The notes under the pieces: generated by a model | The model's input: the letters and a program-made list of their open reading frames with translations, nothing else | What the model was told of the DNA's origin: nothing | Database searches by the model: none | Made by a program: the position numbers and the translations under genes | Origin: Notamacropus eugenii | Taxonomy: Eukaryota; Chordata; Mammalia; Diprotodontia; Macropodidae | DNA: 64,000 nt | Assembly (NCBI RefSeq): GCF_028372415.1 | Contig: NC_092875.1 | Coordinates: 190,927,522 to 190,991,521, forward strand | Direction of reading: 5' to 3' | Part shown: one piece after another, positions 1 through 10,502 of the stretch | How the letters are laid out: each line of letters opens with the position of its first letter | How positions within the stretch are numbered: position 1 is the stretch's first letter

Positions 1-364
1 TAGACACTGTCCAGTATGCTGAAGGTACATCTTCACCTGCTTTCCATCTACCATCTATGGATAACCATGCCTGGACCTAGCTTGATAGCAAAAGTTACAT
101 CAGTGAAAAACTGCTCAAGTGAACAGGTATTACTGTTGAGCAGGATCCTGACAGCTTTTGGCGACTTCACCCAACTTCTGATGGTGACAAGCATGGGCTG
201 AATGAAATCCTTATTCTACCTCTCTTCTGAGGGGTTGCCTTTTGCAGCTGCAGTCAGATATAGCAAAGGGATGTGGAATTCTCTCAGAGCTCAAAAACAG
301 GTTTTACTATAATACCCACAGCCTAAACTGATAAAAACATGGCGTAGTTAAAAACAGCACTAGC
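1..364. other. DEK intron 2 sequence, nothing recognised
   Basis: Single-copy-looking DNA without splice-bounded open frames or repeats that I can name. It falls in DEK intron 2 on the minus strand if exon 3 lies beyond the left edge. Confidence 0.5.
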
Positions 365-500
365 CTTGGGAGTCAAAAAACAATGTCTGCTACCCCTGTA
401 ACCTTGAACTCCTTTAACCTTCCTAGCTCTCAGTTCACTTATCTGTATAATAAAATGAATTAGACTGGTTGATCTAAGATTCTTTTCAGTTCTAAAAAAA
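365..500 (+). mobile_element. MIR-type SINE fragment
   Basis: It retains the CORE/3' part of MIR: a degraded TAACCTTC, CAGTTCACTTATCTGTA, an ACTGGTTGATCTAAGATTC block and a TTCAGTTCT end. It is old and diverged. Confidence 0.65.
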
Positions 501-620
501 AACAACCCTCAATCACCTTTTATTTTGTTCTTCTGACTCTCTCTCCCCCTCCTAATATAACCTCCTCATTCTTTGCCTTTTTCTTTTAAATGGCTATAAC
601 AAGGAACTAAAATAAATAGA

Positions 621-891
621 GGCAGCTAAGTGGCACTATGGATAAAGCCCTGGGTCTGTAGTCAAGACCCTAGTTCAATCCAATCTGAAATACCAGTTAT
701 CATGAGCTTGGGCAAATGCCTTACATGATTGCCTCAGTTTCCTTAAATGTAAAATGGGATAATGGATAATAACAGCACTTATTTCCCAGGCAGGATTATT
801 CAGGAGGATCATACAATGTGATATACATAAAGCACTTAGTACATGCCTGGCAGATAGTAGACACTATATAAATAAGAGCCATTATTATATT
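621..891 (+). mobile_element. Marsupial MIR CORE-SINE, near full length
   Basis: It opens with the marsupial head GGCAGCTAAGTGGCA and continues through the CORE (GAGCTTGGGCAAATGCC, TGCCTCAGTTTCC). It ends with the MIR tail AAAGCACTTAGTACATGCC and ATAAATAAGAGCCATTATTA. Confidence 0.8.
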
Positions 892-1870
892 TTTAAGCAT
901 GTATGATATTTTCCTTGTCAGACATTTTCAATGCCTTTCTCTCAAATCCACCAAACAAATTAAGTCTCTTTTTAAATTTCTGTATGACCTTCAGATTTCT
1001 GAGGCCCACAGACAATTACCATTTTTTTTTTTAAAAAGTTGCCACAGTATTGTCTGCAGTTTTGTGTAAATGTTTTACTTTGTTACAAGAGACCTCTTGT
1101 GCCTGGAAGGCAACCTGGAAAAGTTTGTCATGTAAAAACAAAATGTCAATAAAACTTCTTAAAGCCCCCCCCAAAAAGTGCCCAATCCTTGCCCTAAAAG
1201 CATTATTTGAGGCAGAAAAAAAATGCTACAATGGTCTTTCTCCGGTACTAGCATTATTTTTATTCATGTCAAGACAGGAAAGCTTTAGTCAGGCTATACC
1301 ATACTAGGTTCAAGTGATTCTGGTACTTAAAATATGAATGTTTTCATATCCTGGGAACACACAAAACTCCAAAAAAATAAGTCATACTATATGGACTGAA
1401 CTTAGGAAAATATAAAAAATAGTCTGTTAGTCATCTGAAGGGAAACAACCAAAGCCTCTCAGATGAATATAAATGCCACCTAATGTGAAATGTTTCCTAT
1501 TTCACCCTGAGCAATTTAAACATTCAGGCTTAAAATTTAGTGGCTGAAACAATCTGGGAAACCTCAACTCTCTTTCTGGCTCCTATTGGAATACAGGTGC
1601 ATGCTAAGTAAAACAAAATGGTAGTAATGACAATGATAAAGTTCTTTAGAATGTCTGGACTTCTGAATAATTGGAGGACCCTTTATAAGTCCGTTGAATC
1701 TGCAAGCAAGTACACTGTTCGGTGTATCTCAAATAAAAGTTTTACATTACCACCACTCTCTAGCCTGCTTCTTCCACCTGCTCCACCAGGCAAAACTTTA
1801 CAGGAAGGAATGTCTACTGACCTGTAAGTCTGACTGTCCTACAGACCTTAACATTTCTGGCTTTACAGGT
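892..1870. other. DEK intron 2 sequence, nothing recognised
   Basis: AT-rich DNA with a T12 run near 1021 followed by A5 and a C7 tract near 1167. Short open frames here have no recognisable product. Confidence 0.5.
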
Positions 1871-1871
1871 G

Positions 1872-2030
1872 GAAGAGATCATAGAATTTATCTAGTCTTT
1901 TGTTTCATATATGGGGAAACAGACCCAGGGACTTAGTCACATACAAAGGACAAAGTCACATACGAAGTAAATAGAGCTGGGATCTGAACAAGGTCTGACT
2001 TCAAATCAGTTACACCCTAACTCATCTGGC
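1872..2030 (-). mobile_element. MIR-type SINE fragment
   Basis: In plus orientation it reads ATCATAGAATTTATCTAGTC, then a degraded GGGGAAACAGA and GAGCTGGGATCTGAAC, which is the reverse complement of the MIR CORE. Confidence 0.6.
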
Positions 2031-2194
2031 ATCATTAAAGGCTCTGAGCCAGACTTGTGGCTATCCATGGCTTTGCAATCTCCTAGAGGTTTGAAATTTT
2101 TTAAAAACCTCTTCTATCCTAAGACTGCACCGTAGCAGGAACTGAATAAAAGTTTACTGACTGATAGGTTCCTGAAAGGACCCATTCAGGAAAA

Positions 2195-2378
2195 CATTGT
2201 CATCCTGATGAATCTGGTCCCTGGATTCAGATGGCTCTGGAGGAGAAGTGAGGCTGGTGACCTGCACAGCCCTCCCTCACTCAAAATAAAATCAATTGCA
2301 AGTCCTGTCATTATTTCTCTGATGGCATGGTCTTGGGCAACAAAGGGCAAACACAATCAAATTATTCAGGATACCACT
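2195..2378 (+). mobile_element. SINE 3' module, truncated copy
   Basis: It runs from GTCATCCTGATGAATCTGG through GGAGGAGAAGTGAGGCTGG and CTCTGATGGCATGGTCTTGG to GGCAAACACA. It closely matches the 3' half of the SINE at 18.53-18.81 kb and more distantly 16.43-16.61 kb. The tRNA-related head is missing here. Confidence 0.75.
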
Positions 2379-2718
2379 CAATTCAATTTGAATTCCTAAT
2401 GCTTTGTGCCAGAGAGGAATAAAAACAGAGAAGTCACTGATATCAGTATGGCTCCTATGGCTAAGGGCCCCCTACTTAAGTTCAGCAGGTATGAAATCGT
2501 ATCCAACAACTACACAATCCTTTTCCTCCACATTCTTTTTCCCCCATACTTCCAAAATCCATGTAGTTCCCCTTTCCTAAGCTTCTAGGGAAAACAGGCT
2601 GCCTCTTGCTTTACTACGTGGGGGTGAGGAAAGCCACCCTCCATTCTAAATCGAAAGCCTCCCTTTTAACTACCCCCAAGATCCCCAAGGGCAAACAGCC
2701 TTCGGAAACATTCGGGCT
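2379..2718. other. DEK intron 2 sequence, nothing recognised
   Basis: No repeat or exon identified; composition rises in GC toward the tandem repeat and CpG island. Confidence 0.45.
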
Positions 2719-3032
2719 AAATTAAAACCGGTTTTAGGAAGTCCATGGATACATCCACGAAGTTGAGAAAGAGACCTGGGAAGTACACTGGTAACAACTC
2801 GATCAGTGTTTTCTGTTATTAAATTAAAAGGAGTTTTAAGCAATCCATGGAGACATACGTTAAGTTCAGAAACAAAAGTAAAAAAGGAAATTGCTAACTC
2901 AACGCGTGTTTCCCTTTATTAAATTAAAACAAGTTTTAGAAAGCGCACGGATACTGCACTGAGTCGAGAAACAGCCCTGGGGGGTCTGTAACAACCGGAG
3001 GTATGTTTGCCTTTATTAAATTAAATTGCGGC
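2719..3032. repeat. DEK: Diverged ~100-bp tandem repeat in DEK intron 2
   Basis: Three head-to-tail units lie at 2719-2820 (102 bp), 2821-2920 (100 bp) and 2921-3017 (97 bp), followed by the start of a fourth. Every unit opens with AAATTAAA and a GTTTTA core, has a middle block with TGGA or CGGA followed by CAT or CTG, then a GAGAAA or CAGAAA block, and ends with TNTTATT. The array lies at the edge of the CpG island about 170 bp downstream of the exon 2 donor. I do not recognise it as a known repeat family. Confidence 0.8.
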
Positions 3033-3200
3033 GCCGGCAGTCACCTGCTCCCAGAAATAAGTGACAGGGTATTTCTATCACCCGGGGGATGGAAGCCGCC
3101 TAACTGCCCATTTCTGCCCGCCTCTCCCGAGGGCTCCGTGCCCAAGGAGCTCCCAAGGCTTCCAAAGGAACCTGGCCCGCGGCGGGGCAGCGTCTCTCAC

Positions 3201-3204
3201 CTTT

Positions 3205-3252
<48 letters not shown>

Positions 3253-3357
3253 TTCGCTCTCCTCCTTGTCGGCCACCTCGGGGTCCCTCTTGGGCGCGGG
3301 CTGGGCACCGAGACCCTCCCCCTCTGGGGCGGGAGCAGAGGAAGACATGCTAACAAC
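3201..3357 (-). CDS. DEK: DEK first coding exon (exon 2), partial gene
   Basis: This exon encodes the N-terminus of DEK, a nuclear DNA-binding chromatin protein and histone chaperone. Read on the minus strand, a pyrimidine-rich acceptor ends in CAG at 3360-3358, nine 5'UTR bases follow, and the ATG is at 3348-3346. The 148 coding bases give 49 residues plus one base (phase 1) before a GTGAGA donor at 3200-3195. The peptide starts MSSSAPAPEGEG and continues through PEVADKEES into 17 consecutive Glu and a Lys. Human DEK starts MSASAPAAEGEG and has the same EESEEEE acidic stretch at the same place. The SAP/pseudo-SAP DNA-binding core and C-terminal domain are in later exons beyond the left edge. 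I did not find exon 3 in the 3.2 kb to the left, so intron 2 exceeds that length. The Glu run is purer than in human, where Asp interrupts it. Identity is judged from family knowledge; gene confidence is high. Confidence 0.92.
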
Positions 3358-3915
3358 CTGCGGAGGGGGGGAGGGGGAGAAAGACATCCCCGGCCATCAC
3401 CGAGGGGCGAGGGCCTAGGCCTCCAGCAGCAGCATCGCCGCTCCCAGGGCCCTCCCAAACGCCCCCCACCCCCGATCGCGGGGGCCAGGGGCCGCAGGGA
3501 ACCACGAAATGCCCCTCCCCCCGGGGGGCGGTCACCGAAGCGTTTATTTCCCCCACTTCAGAGGCGGGAAAGGAGGGATACATGGGCCCCGCAGGCGATG
3601 GCTCGCCCCCTAGCGGGGGGAGACGCCAGGGCGCTGCGCGGGGCTGGGCCGGGCCCGTGTACTCAGCGCCGCTCGATCCTCGAGCCGCGGTCGGGGGCAC
3701 CAACCGCCACAGTGCGGCGGGGCCTGCGGCTCGGGGCAGCTCCGCCCTCGCAGGCCTCCCGGGCCCGGCGGCGTCAGCGACGGTTTCACTTTCATGGCGG
3801 CGCCTCCGGGTCCCGCAGACCTAACAGCCACCAACCCTCCCCCTTTCCAGACCGGGCACGGCGCCGCCTCCGAGTCGTCCAGCCCTCCCTTCCCGCCGCC
3901 CGCGCGCCCCCTCAC
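3358..3915 (-). other. DEK: DEK intron 1 (inferred)
   Basis: This is the interval between the candidate non-coding exon 1 donor at 3915-3914 and the exon 2 acceptor at 3360-3358. It is very GC-rich. The 3' end has a long C/T tract in front of CAG on the minus strand, as expected of a real acceptor. Long plus-strand open frames across it come from lack of stops in GC-rich sequence, not from a gene. Confidence 0.55.
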
Positions 3916-4060
3916 CGGTAGGTCGGGGATGCCTGTAGCCTGCCTGGCTCGTGAGGCGAGAGGAAGGTTCCGGAGGTCGGAGGGTGGGAGAACGGCAGAG
4001 GAGCCTTTTCGCCTTTTTTCGCGCGTGACGATTCTGCACAGCGTCCCTCCCGAGAAGCCA
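3916..4060 (-). other. DEK: Candidate DEK non-coding exon 1
   Basis: DEK genes have a non-coding first exon. On the minus strand a donor CCG|GTGAGGGG lies with the GT at 3915-3914, immediately downstream of a cluster of E2F, YY1 and inverted CCAAT motifs. Start sites would be expected between about 3990 and 4060. The right edge is approximate because no cap-site data are available. The donor and promoter motifs are visible; their assignment to exon 1 is inference. Confidence 0.45.
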
Positions 4061-4115
4061 CCAGATTTTCAAAATGGCGGTTCGGGAAGCAAGCGGGAAT
4101 GCGGCGGCCAATCAG
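4014..4115 (-). promoter_or_regulatory. DEK: DEK core promoter: E2F, YY1 and CCAAT motifs
   Basis: Three motifs sit within 100 bases. TTTCGCGC at 4017-4024 is a consensus E2F site. AAAATGGCGG at 4071-4080 is a YY1-type site. CCAATCAG at 4108-4115 is an NF-Y box, inverted relative to DEK. No TATA box is present. YY1 and NF-Y are known regulators of the DEK promoter and E2F is reported to activate it, so the arrangement fits the assigned gene and strand. Occupancy is not shown by sequence. Confidence 0.65.
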
Positions 4116-5150
4116 CGGCCCGCGGTGGAAGGTGGCGAGGCGAGGGGTGGGTCTACGCTGTCTGGGCAGGGCGGGGTAGAGGGCGGAGCGGCTCGCGGGT
4201 CTCCGCGGCCAGACGCGGGGAGCGCGCGGTGCCGCTCTCAGCTAGGAGGATTCGGGCCGGGGGATGGGGGTGGCGGGGTGATTGTAGATCTCGGGCGTGG
4301 ACCCGGGCTGCGCGCGCCGTAAAGGCGGGGAGGGGAGCAGGCCGCAGGGGCGCGTGCGCGCGTCTGGGCAGACTTCGTGCCATCCTCTCCCCGGCGGGTC
4401 GTGCCGGGTCAGGGGGAAGCCAGCGCGCCTCCGCCCCGAGCTTGTCTGGCGGCGGATGGATCCGAGAACCAGGGCTCCCCACGTTGGGTTTTTTCCTAAT
4501 ACATCTTTTCCTCGAGAATGATGGACTTTTTTTCTTCAGAAGAGAAGGGTTCTATTCCCCTCCAATGTGCTTGTACTTTTAAGGGGGTGACGAGAAGCGA
4601 ACGTTGTTTCTGACTCGGGTTGGAGCAGCTCGCCTTCTGCCCATCCCCCCAAGGGTCCTCCCGGCGCTTTAAGCACCCCCTTGAGCCCTTGCCCTTTGGA
4701 CCAGAAGTAGGGAAGATCGCGAGAAGCGCTTCCCGGGCCACTCGTGCACGTGGATGCAAAGAGAGTAAATAAGCTCCCCGCCGCACGGCCGAGAACGGTA
4801 TGTGCGGCGCTCACACTGACCGAGCTGTTCCTACGAGGGAGGCGGAAAGTTCAGCCTTCTCGGGAAGGCGGCCAGTTGGAAAGTCTAAACGTTCAGTGTT
4901 TGGTGGAGGGATGGGGAGCTTCGAGCGAGCTCCTGGTAAATAGTCGTCAGTGGGACCGCGTCAGGCTTGAGAGCTCGTGCTGTCTGTGGTTAGGCCGGCC
5001 TCACGGCAGCCCCGAGAGGCCCGTTCTGCGGAGGAGGGGCCTCGGGCGGGGTCCGAGCGCTCTGTCCGGTGAGGTAGCCGGGCGGACCCGTCACAGCTGC
5101 CGGGCCTGCCCTTCCAGCTCCGCCGCTGCACCGGCCTTTCAGCAGGTGCA

Positions 5151-5640
5151 GAAAAGCCTTGGACAGAAATGCAGTACTCTCTTTGGGGCACGTTTTATTT
5201 TAAACTTCAAATGCAAAATGAGAAAAGGAAAATTGCCGTGGACGCTGTAGACCGTGAGAGGATTCCGTATAAAACGATCAATTTCCATGTCAAGAAAACC
5301 GTCCTTGTTGGTTTTCTTTTGTTCTCTGCTGTGCCCTTTGCACTTTATTTCCCCCCTTCCCCAACCACCACCCTAAAGGGTGCTACAATTAAGCAGTATT
5401 AAGTGTATTGTGAAGTGTATATGTGTAATGCATACAAGTGTATGTTACATAGACACAGGTATCCACAAACGTGCATGTGTGCATACGTGCCCGTACACAT
5501 ACATGTAAGACCATACCATGCTCATTTCCTCCTCTCACCTCTTTTTCTGAAGGTGGATATCATCTTCCTTCATAATTACAAGTTTTTCTAAATCAACCAG
5601 TTCGTCATTTCCTTCACCACAGCAACGTGCCAACTCAGTT
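5151..5640. other. CpG island shore with a TG/CA-rich patch
   Basis: Composition falls back to AT-rich. From about 5405 to 5510 the sequence is a degenerate alternation of TGTATG and CATACA-like words, a decayed purine-pyrimidine simple repeat. No exon seen. Confidence 0.5.
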
Positions 5641-5849
5641 ACATTCTGAGAGATTGTCTATGAAAGTTGTTTTCCCAGTTTTCTCATTCCTTCTTGACTT
5701 GCATAGGTTTTATTTCTATGAGAAATTTTTAATGAGAAATAATTGAAATTATTCTTTTTACACTTCAACAGTGCTCTCACCTCCTAATATAGTTTAAGGT
5801 TGGATAATGATGAATCTACTTCTTTTACATGTTTTTTACCTGGTTTCTT

Positions 5850-6290
5850 TGAAGTCCCTGACCTTTTGTTCTTCCAAATTAACTTGTTTTTTTCTAACTC
5901 AGTTTTAATAATCATTGCATAAAGAGATTAGCTAGGTAAAATTGCCATTTTAAAAAGTAAGTAGGCTTTACCCACCCATAAACAATAAATATTACTTCAG
6001 TTATTTAGATCCAAGTTTATTTGATTAAAACATGTTTTATGTTTATGTTCATATAGTACCTGTGTCTGTTTTGACAGATATATGCTCAGGTATTTCATAC
6101 TGTCTAGGTATTTTAAGTAGTCTAAAACTATATTGAATAATATTGCTGATTCAGTATAATTTCTCTGCTTTTCACTTTTGATTAAATCTGTTTTAATTTT
6201 AACTTTGAGATCATGATTACTGTATTTGGTTTTTTTACATTTCTGTTTTATGGGTAAATTTATTCCATTAACATTCTAAGCTACAATTAC
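5850..6290 (-). mobile_element. Old LINE-derived fragment, family X copy 1
   Basis: The order CCTTTTGTTCTTCCAAAT, ATTAGCTAGGTAAAATTG, CAATAAATATTACTTCAG and GTTCATATAGTACCTGTGTC is matched word for word, with divergence, at 54.65-54.97 kb. It adjoins the 3' side of a HAL1-like element on the same strand, so it may be part of the same old retroelement. Confidence 0.45.
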
Positions 6291-8444
6291 TTGTATATCT
6301 TCTTCCTTCCTTTTTTCCTCACTACTTTCTCACCCTATTTACTCTATCCCTCCTCACTCCTGGTTTACCCACTGCCTTCGCTCCTATTCCTTAACCTACC
6401 CACCCCTGGAAAAGTTCCTGCCTTATCTTCTCCCCCCACCCTATCCTCTTGTCTTATTTCTTCCTGAATTTAGAAGATTTTTATACCCTTTTGTGTGTGT
6501 GTATATATATATTTCCTTTTCAGCCTATTCCTGATGAGAGCAAGGTTACAGAATCAATTTTCCTTTTTATGCCTCATCTGTATGAAATAATTACCCCTTT
6601 TATCTCTCCCTTCAGTTTTATTTTTTTAGAAGCACCCCATCATAGCTCAGCTCATGGCTTTCTTTCAAACTATCCAAATAATGATGACACTCATAAGAGT
6701 ATGCTAATATTTTCAAATATTCAAAGTAAAGAATTAAACCTTATTGAGTCCCTTATAATTGGTCTTTAATGTTTACCTTATATTTCTCCTGGATCTTTTG
6801 TCAAATTTTCCATTAAGTTCTGCTTATCTGAAAATCAGTTCATTAAATGTCCATTTTTTTTCTATTCAGGATTATACTTAACTTTACTGGCTAAGCTACC
6901 CTTGGTTGTAACCCCAGCTTCTTTTTACTAAGAAATATAGTATTCCAAGACCTACAGTCCTTTAGTGTAGTAGTTGCTGGGTCTTGTGTGATCCTTCTTG
7001 TAGCTCCATGATATTTAAATTGTTCTTTCATGTTGCTTCCAATGTATTTTCCTTAACCTGGAGCTTTGAAACTTGATGATGATATTCCTGTAAGTTTTCC
7101 TCCTGAGATCTTTTCGGGTGATTAGTGGATTTTTTTCTATTTCTACTTCACCTTCTTAGAACTTCAGGGCAATTTTCCTTGGTAATTTCTTGTAATGTGT
7201 CAAGATTCTTTTTTTATTGTAGTTTTCAGGTAGTCCAACTATTCTTACATTATTTCTCCTCCATCTGTTCTCCAGATTGTTTTTCTGATGAGATGTTTTA
7301 CTTTCTTTTCTATCTTTTCATCCTTTTGATTTTGTTTTGTGATTTCTTGGTGTCTTAGAACATCATTAGCTTCCTCTTAGCCAATTCTAGTTTTCAAAAA
7401 ACTATTTTCTTCCTTCCGTTTTTGATTCTCTATTTCCAATTGGTTGACTGTCTCGTAATTTTTCTGATTGTCTTGGATTGTTCTTATTTTTTTTCTAATT
7501 TTTCCTCAATCTCTCTTATTTGATTTTTAAAGTCCTTTTTAAGTTCTTCCAAGAACTCTTTGTGCTTGGGATCATTTGATGTTTCTTACTTAAAAATGAG
7601 TGGCTTTTTAAACTCTATTATTTTCCTCTGAATATGAACTCATATTTTCTCTAAACTATCTATGGTTGGGTTCTTTCTCCTTTGCCTACTCATTTTATTT
7701 ATTTACTTATTGTTTTATTTTGTTTTTAGCAGCTATTAGTGTAATCAAGTTGTAGTCCCGTGGTATGGGCAATGATTCCCCAAGCCTCAGATCCTTCTTA
7801 CTGTTATTTTCTGAGTTCTGTCTTGAGGCCCAAACTTGGGCTGCCCTCTCCACTCCTAAAACATAGCTGTGACCTCCAGCCATACTGTCCCTCAAATGAT
7901 CGTGCTCCCTGCAATCCCTCATGTGGCTGCAAACTACAGCTGTCTTCCCTGCCCCAGAACTGAAACCAGGTACTCTGTTCTCCAGCAACTACTTGCATCC
8001 AGTATATTCCCTGCCCCTTACCACTGTGCTCATCAGGTGTGTTCTAGCTCCTTCTCCCCAAAGCCACAGCCCAGAATTTGGTTAACACAGCTGTGCTTGC
8101 CATCTCTTGACACTGGAACATCCTTCCATCTTCCCTTACTCAGCCACCATTCGCCAACATTATCTTCAAGAGGAAAGTTTCTAAGGCTGAGGCTCCCTCT
8201 CAACTCAGCTGCTCACCTCTCCCCCATACACCTTGTTGTTTGTTGATTCTGCGGAGTTGACCTAGAAATGTTTGCACTTCACTCAGGCCAAACTTTGAAG
8301 ATGGATTTTTCCTGGGGTTTTCTCAAATTGTCTTACCCTGTGCTTATTTCTGCTGCTCTGAGGTGATTTTGGTTTGGTTTTTTTTTTTTGGTGGAGGAAA
8401 TTTGGAGAGCTTAAAGTTTTCTGACCTATTCTGCCATCTTCCCC
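6291..8444 (-). mobile_element. Old HAL1-type (ORF1-only) LINE
   Basis: Minus-strand element. Its 5' end at 8444 begins GGGGAAGATGGCAGAATAGG, followed by a ~700-bp 5'UTR. The decayed ORF1 lies at about 7560-7090: the 5' part encodes heptad-rich lysine/glutamate coiled coil (reverse of the TTTTTAAGTTCTTCC words), then the L1 ORF1p-like region. A pyrimidine-rich 3'UTR follows to about 6300. No reverse-transcriptase ORF2 lies between ORF1 and the 3'UTR, which is the HAL1 layout. It is much more diverged than the copies at 19, 44 and 51 kb. Confidence 0.65.
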
Positions 8445-8779
8445 AAATCCTCCCCTAGATATTTATCAATTAAAAAACCAGAACAACCTAACAATTATAG
8501 GTGTGGGCATATACTTCATTATGATGAAAAAAACGTACCTAAAACTAGTCTCATTTATAACTGAAAGGTTTCCTAATGAATTTTAGGGTAAAATCAAAGA
8601 TTACCACATTTTTCACTATTTTTGAGAGAGTACAAAAACCACTAGCTTTAGCAATAAGAAAGAAACTTAAGACTAAACTAAGTCCAAACATTGACCAAAA
8701 GGAGGCAGAATTATTCCTATCTCAGATGTGAAAGTTTACTTAGACAGTACTAGATAATCATTGAAGAAGCTGCTATTAG
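8445..8779. other. Unassigned intergenic DNA
   Basis: AT-rich sequence with no recognised repeat, RNA or exon. Confidence 0.4.
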
Positions 8780-9252
8780 TCAAGTAGAAGCTTCTGTGGC
8801 TCCCCATTGCCTTTAGTATAATATTCAAACTCCTGTTTAGCATCTCCCTTCACAATTAATCTCTGACCTCCCTTTCTATGCTATACATATCACTTCCTCA
8901 GGTAGTCTGCTCTCTAGCCTAACTGGTCTACTTTCTGTTCCAGGTCCTCCTGTCCCTGTGTTTTCATACAAACTGCAATGCTCATGTCTGCAATGCTCTC
9001 CCTCTTTATTTTTAATTCTTCCAACCTCCCTTTAAGGCTCAGATCAAGCACCACTCTTTTAAGTGGCCATGTCGAATTCCCCTAGGTGCTCTGCAGTCCA
9101 TTCCCATCCTCTCTTTATTTTGTATTTATATTTTATTTTCTTACATGCAAGTCCATTGTATCTTCCAGTAGTGACAATCTTGTATTTTTATGCCCATCAT
9201 CTCATGAAGTGCCTTACTTATAGTAGGCACTTAATAAATGTTTAGCAATTGA
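8780..9252 (+). mobile_element. L2 LINE 3' end
   Basis: It has the order typical of L2 3' ends: TGGCTCCCCATTGCCTTTAG, then TCTAGCCTAACTGGTCTAC, GGCTCAGATCAAGCACCAC and a terminal TAGTAGGCACTTAATAAATG. The coding part is decayed. Confidence 0.75.
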
Positions 9253-9264
9253 GTGTAGATTATT

Positions 9265-10500
9265 AATAAAAATGAAGAGGAAATAATAGTTGTCATTTAT
9301 ACTCAACAGTGTCAATGTATTGGAAAAGATGAGTTTACATCCCAGTCTTAAAAGAAGAGCAATGCCAAAAAGTATTCAAATTACTGAACAACTGCACTCA
9401 TCTCACATGCCAGCAAAGTTATGCTTAAGATTCTGCAAGCTAGGCTTTAGCACTGTGAACAAAGAATTACCAGAAGAGCAGGTGGGTTTTCAAAGAGGCA
9501 GATGAACTAGAGACCAAATTGCCAACATTAACTAGATTATGGAGAAAGCAGAGGAGTTCCAGAAAAACATTTACTTCATTGACTACGCTAAAGCCTTTGA
9601 CTATGTGGATCACAACAAAAATGTGGCAAGATCTCAGAGATGGGAATACTAGATCATCTTGGCTCATGAGGAACCTTGTCTCCTGAGTCAAGAAGCAACA
9701 GTTAGAATAGAACATGGAACAATTAATTGGTTTAAGATTGGAAAAGGAGTGTAACAAGGCAGTATATTGTCATCTTATTTATCTAACTTATATGCAGAGT
9801 ACATCATGAAAAATGCCAGGCTAGGTGAATGAAAAGCTGGAATTAAGTTTACCAGAGAAATATCAACAATCTTAGATATGCAGATGATATCACTCTGATG
9901 GCAGAAAGTAAAAAAGAATTAAGAAACCTCTTGATGAGGGTAAAAGAGGAGAGTGTAAAAGCTGGCTTGAAGCTTAATGTTAAAAAAAAATACAAAACTA
10001 AGATTATGGCAATTGGTCCCATCACTTCCTGGTAAAGAGAGGGAGAAGAAATGGAAGCAGTGTCAGATTTTATATTCTTGAGCCCAAAGGTCACTGCAGA
10101 TGGCAACTGTTATGAAATTAAAAGACAGTTGCTCCTTTGAAGGAAAGCTATGGCACATCTGGACAGCATACTAAAAAAGCAGAGACATCTCCTTGCAGAT
10201 AAACATCAGTTCTTAAAGAAATTTATTCAGACTATTCACTGAAGGACAAATACTGAGGCTGATGCTTAAATACTTTGGCCAAATAATGAGAAGATGAGAC
10301 TCATAGAAAAGACCTTGATGTTGGGAAAGACTAAAGGCAAAAAGAGAAGGGAATGGCAGAGGATAATATGGATAGGTAGTGACACGGGTGCAACAAATAA
10401 GAGCTTGGACAGACTTTGGAAAATAGTGGAGGATAGAAAAGCCTGATATGCTAGGGTCCCTGTGGTCCCGAATAGTCAGACAAAACTGAACTAATGGACA
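9265..10500 (+). mobile_element. RTE/BovB-type LINE remnant
   Basis: Broken reverse-transcriptase coding sequence. At 9570-9615 the frame reads YFIDYAKAFDYVDHNK, the fingers motif of BovB/RTE transcriptases. At 9870-9905 a YADD-equivalent (TATGCAGATGATATCACTCTG, YADDITL) is the catalytic motif. Further on, GSTFFxxA-like and LMLGKTKG words match the BovB C-terminus. The end near 10460 (GTCAGACAAAACTGAAC) resembles the BovB/MAR1 tail. Many stops and deletions; non-functional. Confidence 0.75.
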
Positions 10501-10502
10501 AA

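Larger units (their letters stand above)
3020..5150. promoter_or_regulatory. CpG island spanning the DEK 5' end
   Basis: The stretch is strongly GC-rich with frequent CpG in an otherwise AT-rich window, and it covers DEK exon 2, intron 1, exon 1 and about 1 kb upstream. Such islands mark constitutive promoters in mammals. The upstream part could support divergent plus-strand transcription, but I see no convincing plus-strand exon. The several long overlapping open frames on both strands are expected from the base composition. Confidence 0.85.

Noticed and set aside
1..3000. DEK exon 3 on the minus strand
   Set aside because: I looked for coding sequence like the SLIVEGKREKKKVERLT region with splice sites and did not find it, so intron 2 continues past the window edge.
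3061..3921. 286-codon plus-strand open frame in the CpG island
   Set aside because: It is antisense to DEK exon 2 and intron 1. Leucine/phenylalanine runs mirror the DEK Glu codons, and proline/arginine content follows the GC-rich sequence. No domain or splice context.
3794..4582. 262-codon plus-strand open frame upstream of DEK
   Set aside because: Arg/Gly/Ala-rich composition expected from CpG-dense DNA. It overlaps the DEK promoter motifs and resembles no protein.
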